Below, piece by piece: positions 30,310-37,972 of a stretch of DNA of 37,972 bases. The DNA is from a virus. Under the pieces are notes generated by a model, which was not told where the DNA came from, searched no databases, and saw only the letters and a list, made by a program, of their open reading frames with translations. Numbering within the stretch: position 1 is the first letter of the stretch; each line of letters opens with the position of its first letter. The translations under genes were made by a program, and so were the position numbers. The stretch is taken from positions 1-37,972 of the IMG/VR virus record IMGVR_UViG_3300020472_000074; one strand, 5' to 3'.

Positions 30310-30596
30310 ACAATTTGATTGAGGTCTCTGTAGAAGAGATTAAAACAAATCTTGACTTCCTCTTGACATTATTGGAAAGAGGTCATACAATCAAGATAAT
30401 TCAGGAAGGTAAACAGAGTATCATCATGTCACCTCTACCAGAGTTCGTCAATAAGTACGAACAAGAGGAATTGCCTGATATACCTATGCCTGCCGATTGG
30501 AAACCTGACCCAGTTGGAGTACAAACTTATGTCACAGAAACCCTCTCAGAGATGCAGAAAGAACTTGACGATGGACATCAAGATGCACTTCAGTGA
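30306..30596 (+). CDS. Phd/YefM antitoxin-like small protein
   Basis: Residues 4-45 of this 96-residue protein (IEVSVEEIKTNLDFLLTLLE, then RGHTIKIIQEGKQSIIMSPL) follow the Phd/YefM antitoxin pattern: a short strand, a helix with E-x-K-x-x-L, a second helix ending in a Gly turn, and an I-x-x-x-G-K strand. The rest is acidic and proline-containing (LPDIPMPADWKPDP). No toxin gene is seen next to it. Start 30306 is the ATG overlapping the previous stop; an earlier in-frame ATG at 30276 would overlap more. Possible roles are countering a host toxin or acting as a DNA-binding repressor, both inferred. Confidence 0.6.
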   Translation: MNNLIEVSVEEIKTNLDFLLTLLERGHTIKIIQEGKQSIIMSPLPEFVNKYEQEELPDIPMPADWKPDPVGVQTYVTETLSEMQKELDDGHQDALQ

Positions 30597-30747
30597 ATGG
30601 GACCACATGTGGCATTGGACACTTGTGGGATATGAAGATGCATCCGCAATACATAGTAGTAAATCTCTCGATATCAGTACAGCACTGAATGATATCAAAG
30701 AGAGAATCGCTGTGATGATGGATGATGAAGCTAAGAATTACCGCTGA
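30571..30747 (+). CDS. Small hypothetical protein, W-rich
   Basis: A 58-residue protein with HFSEWDHMWHWTLVGYEDASAIH followed by ALNDIKERIAV. The same order, W-x-W-x-LV then A-x-x-DI, occurs in the protein at 31011, so the two look like distant paralogues. The start could also be the ATG at 30583. It overlaps the antitoxin-like gene by 26 bases. Function unknown. Confidence 0.55.
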   Translation: MDIKMHFSEWDHMWHWTLVGYEDASAIHSSKSLDISTALNDIKERIAVMMDDEAKNYR

Positions 30748-31003
30748 GTATTGCATCCTAGATTATATGGATGGTCATGAAGGTATAGTACTCCTCCATA
30801 TGATTAATTGTATTCCATTTACATTCGATGATGAGGGTTTCGACACTACTGACGAAGAGATTATTACAAAGGCAGTTAATAACCCAAAATTCAGTATAGA
30901 AGACCTATATCGATGGTCTTCTTATCTTATAGAGGAGGAATGTCACCCTATTATGTTCGAAATGGGTGAATGGATTGAGAATTATCAAGACGTTCCAAAC
31001 TAA
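30722..31003 (+). CDS. Hypothetical protein
   Basis: A 93-residue acidic protein (ITAEYCILDYMDGHEGIVLLHMINCIPF, IIEDLYRW-like helix, MFEMGEWIENYQ). It overlaps the preceding ORF by 26 bases and begins with two consecutive ATG codons, so the exact start is uncertain by one residue. No family or motif recognised. Confidence 0.62.
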   Translation: MMKLRITAEYCILDYMDGHEGIVLLHMINCIPFTFDDEGFDTTDEEIITKAVNNPKFSIEDLYRWSSYLIEEECHPIMFEMGEWIENYQDVPN

Positions 31004-31006
31004 ATA
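30999..31006 (+). promoter_or_regulatory. Late-promoter-like octamer close to a start codon
   Basis: ACTAAATA differs from the consensus octamer at one position and is followed by GTAC, as at 35289. It lies only four bases before the ATG at 31011, so a transcript from it would be nearly leaderless or begin inside that gene. Confidence 0.35.
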
Positions 31007-31010
31007 GTAC

Positions 31011-31238
31011 ATGCAAATACGATTATGGTACAACAAGGACATGCGCCAATGGCGATGGTCTTTGGTTGACCATCAGTTACATCAGGAATCAGGTCAACAA
31101 CCTGTGCTTAGAGATGCTATGGGTGATATTGCAAACACAGTAGAGTATCTAACAGAAAAGTATGACGACACGGAGATGGCACATGAAATGGAGAGAGGAC
31201 TACAAGAGTATGAAAGTACTCAGTGCATATCAGACTGA
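31011..31238 (+). CDS. Small hypothetical protein, W-rich paralogue
   Basis: A 75-residue protein opening MQIRLWYNKDMRQWRWSLVD and continuing AMGDIANTVEYLTEKY. It resembles the 30571 protein in its W-x-W-x-LV opening and following A-x-x-DI helix. The acidic C-terminus (EMERGLQEYESTQ) is helical. A shorter start at 31041 is possible given the promoter-like octamer just before 31011. Function unknown. Confidence 0.58.
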   Translation: MQIRLWYNKDMRQWRWSLVDHQLHQESGQQPVLRDAMGDIANTVEYLTEKYDDTEMAHEMERGLQEYESTQCISD

Positions 31239-31428
31239 TCTCCTAGAAAATGGACCAAAGAGTCTAGCCCAATCATGGGTGCTACAGGCAATGTATGTTG
31301 ACTGGAAGCGAAAAACTGGTAATATGGAACCTGAACCACCGAATTGCCAATCAAGTTATTCGGTACTAAATAAACGCATTGAGGAAGGACTTTATGATGA
31401 CGCAAACGACCCATACGGGGGACATTAA
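31183..31428 (+). CDS. Hypothetical protein
   Basis: The 81-residue product (VLSAYQTDLLENGPKSLAQSWVLQAMYVDWKRKTGN, then SVLNKRIEEGLYDDAND) is charged with no recognised domain. Start 31183 is chosen for GGAG (31172-31175) seven bases upstream; ATGs at 31162 and 31210 are alternatives. It overlaps the previous ORF by 56 bases, a large overlap, and the next by 35 bases. Confidence 0.55.
   Translation: MKWREDYKSMKVLSAYQTDLLENGPKSLAQSWVLQAMYVDWKRKTGNMEPEPPNCQSSYSVLNKRIEEGLYDDANDPYGGH
31365..31372 (+). promoter_or_regulatory. Late-promoter-like octamer before 31394
   Basis: ACTAAATA, one change from TATAAATA, lies 21 bases before the 31394 ATG, the same distance as at gp26. It is inside the preceding coding region. 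Confidence 0.4.
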
Positions 31429-31690
31429 GGTGGCAGGTACACATGATAATGAACAGTACCTGAAGAATTATCTAGAATCTCCAGGTAATATTGTGGATAA
31501 GCGAGAAAGAATGAATCGCTTAAGTGAAATTGTAGGAGATTATCTCACTGATGAAACCCTTGATGCACGTCACACATACGAAGAAATTCTCCAAGAAGTG
31601 AACTTTTGGATCAATTACCATTCGCAGCATATGACTAAAGCGAAAAAGCTGCGTAGTCTCCTCATGGGAGAGAGGGATTTGACGTTATAA
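31394..31690 (+). CDS. Hypothetical charged protein
   Basis: A 98-residue helical protein (NIVDKRERMNRLSEIVGDYL, EILQEVNFWINYHSQHMTKAKKLRSLL) with no known motif. GAGGAAGGAC stands just before the tandem ATG-ATG start. The stop codon TAA is part of the late octamer for the next gene. It could be a small assembly chaperone for the fibre proteins that follow, by position only. Confidence 0.6.
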   Translation: MMTQTTHTGDIKVAGTHDNEQYLKNYLESPGNIVDKRERMNRLSEIVGDYLTDETLDARHTYEEILQEVNFWINYHSQHMTKAKKLRSLLMGERDLTL

Positions 31691-31693
31691 ATA
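31686..31693 (+). promoter_or_regulatory. Late promoter for the fibre genes
   Basis: A perfect TATAAATA that overlaps the stop codon of the preceding ORF and lies 26 bases before the GTG start at 31720. Confidence 0.8.
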
Positions 31694-31719
31694 ACTTGGA
31701 ATACCGTAGATAGTGAATA

Positions 31720-33054
31720 GTGGGAACCAAGAGAATATCACAACTTGAGACTATTGCTGATGCATTGGTGACTGGAGAAGCAGTCCTTCCCATTGTTATA
31801 TCAGATCCACTGATCCCCAATAGGAAATCAAAAGTTAATCAACTGTTTAGGTCAGTTTCTGCAGGCTCACAGAGTTCTCCAGGACTGGCTTTTGACTTAG
31901 ACAGGGATACTGGGGTATACCAGTCTGCCGAGAATGAAATTGGTCTGACTTTTGGTACTGCATCGATCTATAATAGTCGCAATTTAAACAACGACGGGTC
32001 ATCGACCTTACAGATACGTGCAATTGATACAGGATCTGCTAACTCTAGTGTGGAGATAGTTCCACAGGGTAGTGGATATTTTACTGTCAATGGTACTACA
32101 GAGTTAACTGATACTAATTTTTACATTTCTGGTGACCAGAACCCTGCTAAAAAGGTAGTATTTAACGTTGATACAGTTTCCACTGCTGGTGGTACTCGTA
32201 GATTTGACATGCCTAGTGTAGGTTCTAATACATCTACGACAATAGTTGCAACAGACACGTTCCAGACTCTAACTAATAAGTCTATTATCATTAAAGATAA
32301 TGACCTACAGATTACTGGTTCTACGGATGTTGCTAAAATAGCAAAGTTTGAGACTGATGCATGGTCAGCACCAGGTCAACACATCTATCGTTTACCTGAC
32401 TATGGTACTACGATTACACAGTCAACGTTACTCGATGACTTGACTGAACAAGACTTATATAATAAGAATCACGTTAACCCTAAGTTTTCTGGTACTCCTT
32501 CTACGGATGAACAGAACCCTACCAAGTACATCATCTTTGATCAATCATTATTGACATCAAATAGAACTGTACAATGGCCAGATTTAAACGTTAAGGTTGT
32601 TGGTGAATCGTCTACACAGACATTGACTAACAAGATCTATAAGGGTGCTATCTTTGAGGATAGTGCAGATGCAACTAAGAAGATTACATTTAACTTAGTT
32701 AACCTTAATGCTAATACAAACTTGCAGTGGACCTTCCCAGAAGGATCAGTTGCAGAACCACTAAATAATGGAACAGATACTAACGTCGTAGTTGGAGAGC
32801 GAGCATCGCAGACTCTTGCATTTAAAACGATGGAGTATATGAAGATCAATAACCCTGATGAGGTTAACGGTCTTATCTCTATTGATGCTTCTAATATAAC
32901 TGAGCCAGTCTCAATTAAATTCCCAGGAGCAGACGCTACACTATTATCTACTAACAACATCGAAGCGGTGGGTGTTAGTTTCGGTGGTGCTATCAGTGCA
33001 CCGAGTCTCGGAGGAAGACTCCGATTACAATCATTCTTCCAAGCAGGTTGGTAA
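31720..33054 (+). CDS. Tail fibre/baseplate-associated structural protein
   Basis: The 444-residue protein starts KRISQLETIADALVTGEAVLPIV, the opening of many cyanophage fibre proteins. It contains repeated TLTNK segments (FQTLTNKSIIIKD and STQTLTNKIYKG) spaced through a Thr/Asn/Ser-rich beta structure, typical of trimeric phage fibres. The start is GTG: an in-frame TGA lies six bases upstream and no ATG follows for a long way. It is preceded by a perfect late octamer and followed by another structural gene after seven bases. Which T4 tail or baseplate protein it corresponds to is not clear from the sequence. Confidence 0.75.
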   Translation: MGTKRISQLETIADALVTGEAVLPIVISDPLIPNRKSKVNQLFRSVSAGSQSSPGLAFDLDRDTGVYQSAENEIGLTFGTASIYNSRNLNNDGSSTLQIRAIDTGSANSSVEIVPQGSGYFTVNGTTELTDTNFYISGDQNPAKKVVFNVDTVSTAGGTRRFDMPSVGSNTSTTIVATDTFQTLTNKSIIIKDNDLQITGSTDVAKIAKFETDAWSAPGQHIYRLPDYGTTITQSTLLDDLTEQDLYNKNHVNPKFSGTPSTDEQNPTKYIIFDQSLLTSNRTVQWPDLNVKVVGESSTQTLTNKIYKGAIFEDSADATKKITFNLVNLNANTNLQWTFPEGSVAEPLNNGTDTNVVVGERASQTLAFKTMEYMKINNPDEVNGLISIDASNITEPVSIKFPGADATLLSTNNIEAVGVSFGGAISAPSLGGRLRLQSFFQAGW

Positions 33055-33061
33055 TTAAACA

Positions 33062-35281
33062 ATGACAGCAGCAGGACGCTTAGCCGCAGCAAAACCAGTG
33101 GCTACTACGAATACAAAACTTTACGGTACTGACATTAACAACACTGGCGCAGTAGTCTTTTCTGCTACTAATCAGTCTGGTTCTGGTGTTAGTTATCGTG
33201 CAGCAGTTCGAGACTACAATCAGATACTTACGTTGGACGGAGATGAGTCAACGAGTACTGATGATAGTAAGAGCTATGAGTTTACTAAGGGTAATGCCTT
33301 TGCAAACTACAAATTAACTGTTACCCCTGGCATTCAGTTTAACGAAGCAACTCCAGGTGCTGATATTGCTACTACTGATGGTAGTATTGCTAAGTTGTTA
33401 GATGTTTATAAGTCTACTGATACAGTTCAGCGTTATATAAAGGTTGCCAAAATCCTGCAAACTGAAGGCGACAGTGAGCAAGTAACAGGTTCATTTACTA
33501 TTGGTGAAACTCTTACTGGTAGTCTTTCTACATTAACTGGTACACTTAGTGCTTTCGAATCAACTACTGCTGCCATGTATTTGGAAGTAGCAGACGTTGC
33601 AAGTAATGCTACTGCTGTTAACGTATCAAGAAACACAGGTCTTGCTGATGGTGCAAGGTTGATGATCGCAATTGACTCTGTTTCTGCAACTGAGATTATC
33701 GAAATCGATCCTACTGGTATTAACGTTGCTAATAATGAACTGACTGTTACTCGTGGTGTTCTTGGTACAACTGCTGCGGCTATCCCTGCTGGATCATATG
33801 CCAAATCATACATTGACTCTGCAACCACAAGTACAATTGACGAGTCTGGAACATTTGCTGCTGGTGATACTACACTAACTATTGCAGATGCTACTGGATT
33901 CCTAGGAGGTGCATTTATTCTTATTGGTAACGAGATTCTTCAGGTTACTGAGGTTGCTGGTAATGACTTAACTGTTGTACGTGGACAGTATGGTACTTCT
34001 GCTGTTAACCATAACGATGGTTCTGCTATTACTCAACTAACAGATGCTGGTGACTATTATCTAAACTTCTTTAGTGAAGGTGAAGTCCTTACTGGTGGCA
34101 CTAGTTCTGCTACTGTAGTATTAAACTACTCACAGGGTTCATCTGATATTATTAATACTGAGAAATTCATTTATGCAGAGGGATCTGCAGGTGGTGTGTA
34201 TGGATTACCATTAACACCTGAGATGGAAGTGGATCGTACTATTAGATATCACCAAACAGATGCTAGTAACACTGGTCATCCGTTTAGGTTATCAGAAGAA
34301 ATAGATGGTACGCAGGGTTTAACTGGTACAGAGTATACAACTGGTGTAACGAAAGCTGGTACTGCTGGTCAAGCGGGATGTTATCTAGAGATTGCAATCA
34401 CTAGTGCCACTCCATTGACATTAAACTCTTATGCTGAACCTGCTGTAGCTAATACTCAAGATGGTAATGCTGGATTTGGTTGGGCTATTACTACAGTAAT
34501 AGAACCATTCTATAAAGACATATACGTATATGCTGTGAGAGGCAAAGCATTTGCTGCTGCATCACAGTTTACGATTGGTGCTACAACATATACTATTGAT
34601 GCTAGTGGTGTTACACCTGGTTTCTATGGATATGTTCATGATTGGGATGCTGATAGAAATGTTCTAAAAGTATCACTAGATGAAGGATCTCCTAATGTTG
34701 CTGTAGGTGACAATCTATATGACAGTATTACTACTGTTGATGGATCACGTCGTTGGACTACGGTTGTATCAGGTAAAGCACAGACTCTAGATAGTGTTGG
34801 TGGTGCTGATGCTTCTAGAACAGCAGGAACATATAATGGAATTCTACCTACGGGTGGTTCTGGATCTTTACTCAAGGTTAATGTTGTTGTTGCTGCATCT
34901 ACTGGTGCTGCCACTGTTACATTAGTCAACGGTGGAAAAGATTATGCTGCTGCAGAAACGTTAACTATCACTGACGCTCAACTCGGAGGTGGTGGTGCTG
35001 CAAACTTAACGTTTAATGTGGCGACTATTGGTACTGGTGACGCTGCTGGTGCTACTGCAAACACTTATGTGAATGCTGAAGATTGGTTTGTTTATGATAA
35101 AGCGATTACAGCAAATACTACAGATCGAATTACTGGAGTAGTAGTTGGACCTGGACAGAATATACTTGTATACTCCAGTGCAGCAGACATTAGTTATTCT
35201 GTTACTGGATTTGAGAGTAATGCTGATGATTATGTTGTGCTTTCTGTATCCAAGAACGCCGCTGGTGGAACCACCCCTTAA
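33062..35281 (+). CDS. Fibre-like virion structural protein with internal repeats
   Basis: This 739-residue protein is rich in Thr, Gly, Ala and Ser. It has two tandem copies of a module ending LTVTRGVLGTTAAA and LTVVRGQYGTSAVNH (about residues 193-260 and 259-325), and two copies of a G-E-x-LTG motif (IGETLTGSLSTLTG, EGEVLTGGTSSATV). The C-terminal part includes TGAATVTLVNGGKDYAAAETL, common in cyanophage structural proteins. There is one clear cysteine. It is probably a fibre or baseplate-periphery protein. It follows the preceding gene by seven bases. Confidence 0.75.
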   Translation: MTAAGRLAAAKPVATTNTKLYGTDINNTGAVVFSATNQSGSGVSYRAAVRDYNQILTLDGDESTSTDDSKSYEFTKGNAFANYKLTVTPGIQFNEATPGADIATTDGSIAKLLDVYKSTDTVQRYIKVAKILQTEGDSEQVTGSFTIGETLTGSLSTLTGTLSAFESTTAAMYLEVADVASNATAVNVSRNTGLADGARLMIAIDSVSATEIIEIDPTGINVANNELTVTRGVLGTTAAAIPAGSYAKSYIDSATTSTIDESGTFAAGDTTLTIADATGFLGGAFILIGNEILQVTEVAGNDLTVVRGQYGTSAVNHNDGSAITQLTDAGDYYLNFFSEGEVLTGGTSSATVVLNYSQGSSDIINTEKFIYAEGSAGGVYGLPLTPEMEVDRTIRYHQTDASNTGHPFRLSEEIDGTQGLTGTEYTTGVTKAGTAGQAGCYLEIAITSATPLTLNSYAEPAVANTQDGNAGFGWAITTVIEPFYKDIYVYAVRGKAFAAASQFTIGATTYTIDASGVTPGFYGYVHDWDADRNVLKVSLDEGSPNVAVGDNLYDSITTVDGSRRWTTVVSGKAQTLDSVGGADASRTAGTYNGILPTGGSGSLLKVNVVVAASTGAATVTLVNGGKDYAAAETLTITDAQLGGGGAANLTFNVATIGTGDAAGATANTYVNAEDWFVYDKAITANTTDRITGVVVGPGQNILVYSSAADISYSVTGFESNADDYVVLSVSKNAAGGTTP

Positions 35282-35288
35282 GGTGTGA

Positions 35289-35296
35289 AATAAATA
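35289..35296 (+). promoter_or_regulatory. Late-promoter-like octamer before the last gene
   Basis: AATAAATA, one base from consensus, followed by GTAC, lies in the 40-base gap between the 739-residue structural gene and the 35322 start. Confidence 0.6.
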
Positions 35297-35321
35297 GTAC
35301 AATAGGACAGAGATCAATTAA

Positions 35322-37972
35322 ATGGCACTTACTCGTCTTAAAAATATCATCACGTCGAGGACTGGACGTATTATATACGTCAACCCCGACGACTTTGATG
35401 CATCGGATGCTTACGATAACCGAGGTAACTCTGCATTGCGTCCGTTTAAGACGTTGCAACGTGCATTTCTAGAGGTAGCTAGATTTTCATATAGAGTCGG
35501 ACTTAGTAATGATGAATTTGACGCATTCTCAATCTACCTATACCCATCAGATTACGTTATAGACAATAGACCTGGTGTTGCAAACTATAATGACATACAA
35601 CCGTTTGACGCTAACTCTAATTTTGATTTAACTTCTTCCAGTAATGTTCTTTATAAATTTAATGCTGCTGCTGGTGGTATTATTGTCCCTAGGGGTTGTT
35701 CTGTTGTTGGTTCGGACTTACGTAGAACCAAAGTCGTTCCGAAATATGTCCCTTATCCCACAGTACAGGGTAGTCTCGGTATTACTGCTACTAATGAACC
35801 TACTACTGCTGGTATTTTTAAACTCACAGGTGGTTGCTACTTCTGGCAACAGTCGTTCTTTGACGGAGATACCAACGGAGTTTACTACAGGGCTGATGAC
35901 ATAAGCACTATTGCACCAAACTTCTCACACCATAAGTTAACGTGTTTTGAGTTTGCTAATATAACTGATCTTAATCTGTATTATCAGAAGATCTCTAAAG
36001 CATATGCAACTATACCTGACTCTTCAGGTGTTGTCGCACAAGACCAATTACAGGCAAGAGTCGAAGAGAACAGGATTGTTGGTCCTATCTCCGACGAATT
36101 TGCTGTATCACAAATAATCCGAAATGGACAAACCGCCACAGCATTCACAGTGGATGCGTTGGGCAATCCGAAGAACCATGGATTCTCCGTGGGTGTCGCT
36201 GTTAATATATCTGGGGTTACTGGTCCTACTGAGCAGGATCAACTCCTCTATAATGGTTCATTCTTGGTAACATCTGCACAAGGTAACCAGTTTACCTATC
36301 AGATGTCAACTGAACCATCTGGTAATGCTATCGGTTCCAACATTCTTGTTAAGGTCGAAATCGATACGGTTGACTCAGCATCACCATATGTCTTTAACTG
36401 TTCACTAAGATCAGTTTGGGGTATCAATGGTATGCATGCTGATGGTGATGAAGCGACTGGATTTAAGTCTATGGTTGTTGCCCAGTTTACGGGTATATCA
36501 CTCCAAAAAGATGACAGAGCGTTCGTACTATACAACCAAAGTACTGGAGCATATGAAGCACAACCTGCGGGATCTGGTGCTCATATTAATGGACTATCCG
36601 AGTATAGAAAGGGTTGGAGGCATCGTCACATTAAAGCATCGAATGATGCGTTTATCCAAGTCGTCTCGGTGTTCGCTGTTGGTTTCGGTGATCACTTCTT
36701 CTCCGATAGCGGCGGTGACTTGTCTATCACCAACTCAAACTCAAACTTTGGTAACACTTCTCTCCGAAGTAAAGGATTTAAGAAAGCAGCATTCACAAAA
36801 GATAAAGCAGGTGAATTAACACACGTTATACCACCAAAGTCTTTAAGTGATGTTACTGAGATATCAATCAACTGGGTTACTATTGATATCAATGCAACTA
36901 GAGCAGAAGCAGACGCATCTAGATTGTATCTCTATGGATATACTAGCCAATTAGGTAGACCACCTTCGAAGATTCAGGGTTATACTGTTGGTGCTAGAAG
37001 AGATGATGTCAATACACCAGATAAAATCTATGTTGCCCTGGTTGCCTCAGGTGCCTCAGAACCAACGACCCATTATGCAGACGTTAACCCTGCAGGTCCT
37101 ACAGTTACTGGTACTAGAGCAGGTGATGATGAGAACCCAATCAAGTATGATACTAATAGAAACCAATGGTACGTACAGGTAGATAGTTCTGCTAACACAA
37201 TATATACTACACTACAGGCAAATAACCTGTATCAGAACTTAGGATTCACACCTACTACATTTATTAGAAGGGTACCCGATGCTAGAGACCTTAATGACAG
37301 AACCTACAGATTTAGGTATACTCTCAATAAAGACGCATTCCCAATCCCAAGACCTCCTATTACTGGTTTTGTTCTGCAGCCTCGCTCTTCGGAGACCAAT
37401 AGCCCTGCCTACAGTAAGACCTACTATATCTACGATGTTGAGACACACCAAGAGTTTGAGCGTGGTGTCAAAGACGGTATCTACTACCTCACACTACTTT
37501 CTGCATCAGTCTCACCAGCGACATCGAACTTCGATGATTTCGCCTTCTCACAGGCAACAATAGATATATACCCTGCATTTGACAGAGACAACCCAGTTGC
37601 TGACCCTGCTGCTGCTGTATCTGTTGCAGATAATGAAGTATTGGGTGTGGTTAAGACCACTGATGGTGCTACACCAACACCTAATGAGAATAAGCAACTT
37701 TCTATCACTAAGGAGACAACACAGTTCTTACTCTTAGAGACAGAGAATAACCTAGGATATAACACTACATCCAACTCACTGAATGGAATATTAGTTACTG
37801 CTAGGTTAGGTGATGAGGAAGAAAGAAAGATTGCACTGAAACTTAACACAGACCAGTCTGTTGCTCCACTACAGATAGAACTTCGAAGATATTCTATTCT
37901 GAGAGCATCAGGTCACACGTTTGAGTATCTTGGATTTGGTCCAGGTAACTACTCAACTGCATTCCCATCTAC
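35322..37972 (+). CDS. Large virion structural/fibre protein (partial, runs off the right edge)
   Basis: The frame opening at 35322 stays open to the end of the window, giving at least 883 codons. It starts MALTRLKNIITSRTGRIIYV, then DAYDNRGNSALRPFKTLQRAF and LEVARFSYRVG, then YPSDYVIDNRPG, an N-terminal pattern conserved in a large structural protein of T4-like cyanophages. Later GIIVPRGCSVVGSDLRRTKV and KAYATIPDS resemble right-handed beta-helix or pectate-lyase-like fibre domains. It probably belongs to the tail fibre or baseplate periphery. GGACAG about 15 bases upstream is a weak ribosome site, and a late octamer precedes it. Confidence 0.82.
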   Translation, partial: MALTRLKNIITSRTGRIIYVNPDDFDASDAYDNRGNSALRPFKTLQRAFLEVARFSYRVGLSNDEFDAFSIYLYPSDYVIDNRPGVANYNDIQPFDANSNFDLTSSSNVLYKFNAAAGGIIVPRGCSVVGSDLRRTKVVPKYVPYPTVQGSLGITATNEPTTAGIFKLTGGCYFWQQSFFDGDTNGVYYRADDISTIAPNFSHHKLTCFEFANITDLNLYYQKISKAYATIPDSSGVVAQDQLQARVEENRIVGPISDEFAVSQIIRNGQTATAFTVDALGNPKNHGFSVGVAVNISGVTGPTEQDQLLYNGSFLVTSAQGNQFTYQMSTEPSGNAIGSNILVKVEIDTVDSASPYVFNCSLRSVWGINGMHADGDEATGFKSMVVAQFTGISLQKDDRAFVLYNQSTGAYEAQPAGSGAHINGLSEYRKGWRHRHIKASNDAFIQVVSVFAVGFGDHFFSDSGGDLSITNSNSNFGNTSLRSKGFKKAAFTKDKAGELTHVIPPKSLSDVTEISINWVTIDINATRAEADASRLYLYGYTSQLGRPPSKIQGYTVGARRDDVNTPDKIYVALVASGASEPTTHYADVNPAGPTVTGTRAGDDENPIKYDTNRNQWYVQVDSSANTIYTTLQANNLYQNLGFTPTTFIRRVPDARDLNDRTYRFRYTLNKDAFPIPRPPITGFVLQPRSSETNSPAYSKTYYIYDVETHQEFERGVKDGIYYLTLLSASVSPATSNFDDFAFSQATIDIYPAFDRDNPVADPAAAVSVADNEVLGVVKTTDGATPTPNENKQLSITKETTQFLLLETENNLGYNTTSNSLNGILVTARLGDEEERKIALKLNTDQSVAPLQIELRRYSILRASGHTFEYLGFGPGNYSTAFPS

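Noticed and set aside
32637-33092. Minus-strand frame of 151 codons over the end of the 444-residue fibre gene
   Set aside because: It is a shadow of the plus-strand fibre gene, crosses into the next gene and has no domain pattern.

Overview
The window is a piece of a T4-like myovirus genome that infects marine cyanobacteria (Synechococcus or Prochlorococcus). T4-type genes are recognisable throughout: gp33, gp32, gp53, gp48, gp4, a gp54-like protein, gp26, a gp51-like protein, tape-measure-like proteins, gp27 and gp5. They are mixed with genes typical of cyanophages: the 3' end of psbA, purC, thyX, phoH, a DUF1825 protein, a CP12-like protein, cpeT and several 2-oxoglutarate/Fe(II) oxygenases. 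Genes are packed tightly, with ATGA or TAATG overlaps, and many lie downstream of T4-type late promoter octamers close to TATAAATA. I saw no tRNA, CRISPR array, insertion sequence or integrase.

Left part (1-7.0 kb): the psbA 3' end and a strong terminator are followed by an early-looking promoter. Then come a small coiled-coil ORF, purC, a 53-residue ORF, a 2OG oxygenase, a 1256-residue proline- and cysteine-rich structural protein (DUF5648-like and DUF4114-like segments), a small protein and a second 2OG oxygenase. A separate unit follows, with its own strong promoter, a structured leader, a secreted beta-barrel-like protein whose codon use suggests high expression, and an intrinsic terminator.

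Nucleotide and replication block (7.0-14.3 kb): glutaredoxin, small accessory proteins (AT-hook, membrane, DUF6433), thyX, a third 2OG oxygenase, phoH, a PD-(D/E)XK exonuclease, the late co-activator gp33, a DUF1825 protein in the place T4 gives to gp59, gp32, a secreted histidine-rich protein and a fourth 2OG oxygenase.

Tail block (14.3-38 kb): gp53 and gp48 lie on the minus strand. gp4 starts back-to-back with gp48, and each gene's likely late promoter lies inside the other gene. The plus strand continues with gp54-like, gp26 and gp51-like genes, joined by a candidate -1 frameshift site. Next are two tandem paralogous tape-measure-like proteins, the second with a GH73 glucosaminidase domain, then gp27. 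Between gp27 and the spike gene gp5 sits a three-gene cassette (CP12-like, prolyl-4-hydroxylase-like, CpeT) behind a perfect consensus sigma-70 promoter. After gp5 come eight small overlapping ORFs, one of them Phd/YefM antitoxin-like, and then three large fibre or structural proteins. The last runs off the right edge.

Working together, the gene set would keep photosynthesis and light harvesting running (psbA, cpeT), may redirect Calvin-cycle carbon (CP12-like), and would supply nucleotides (purC, thyX, glutaredoxin). Replication and late-transcription factors and the baseplate/tail machinery make up the rest. All functional statements come from reading the sequence; no database search was run.
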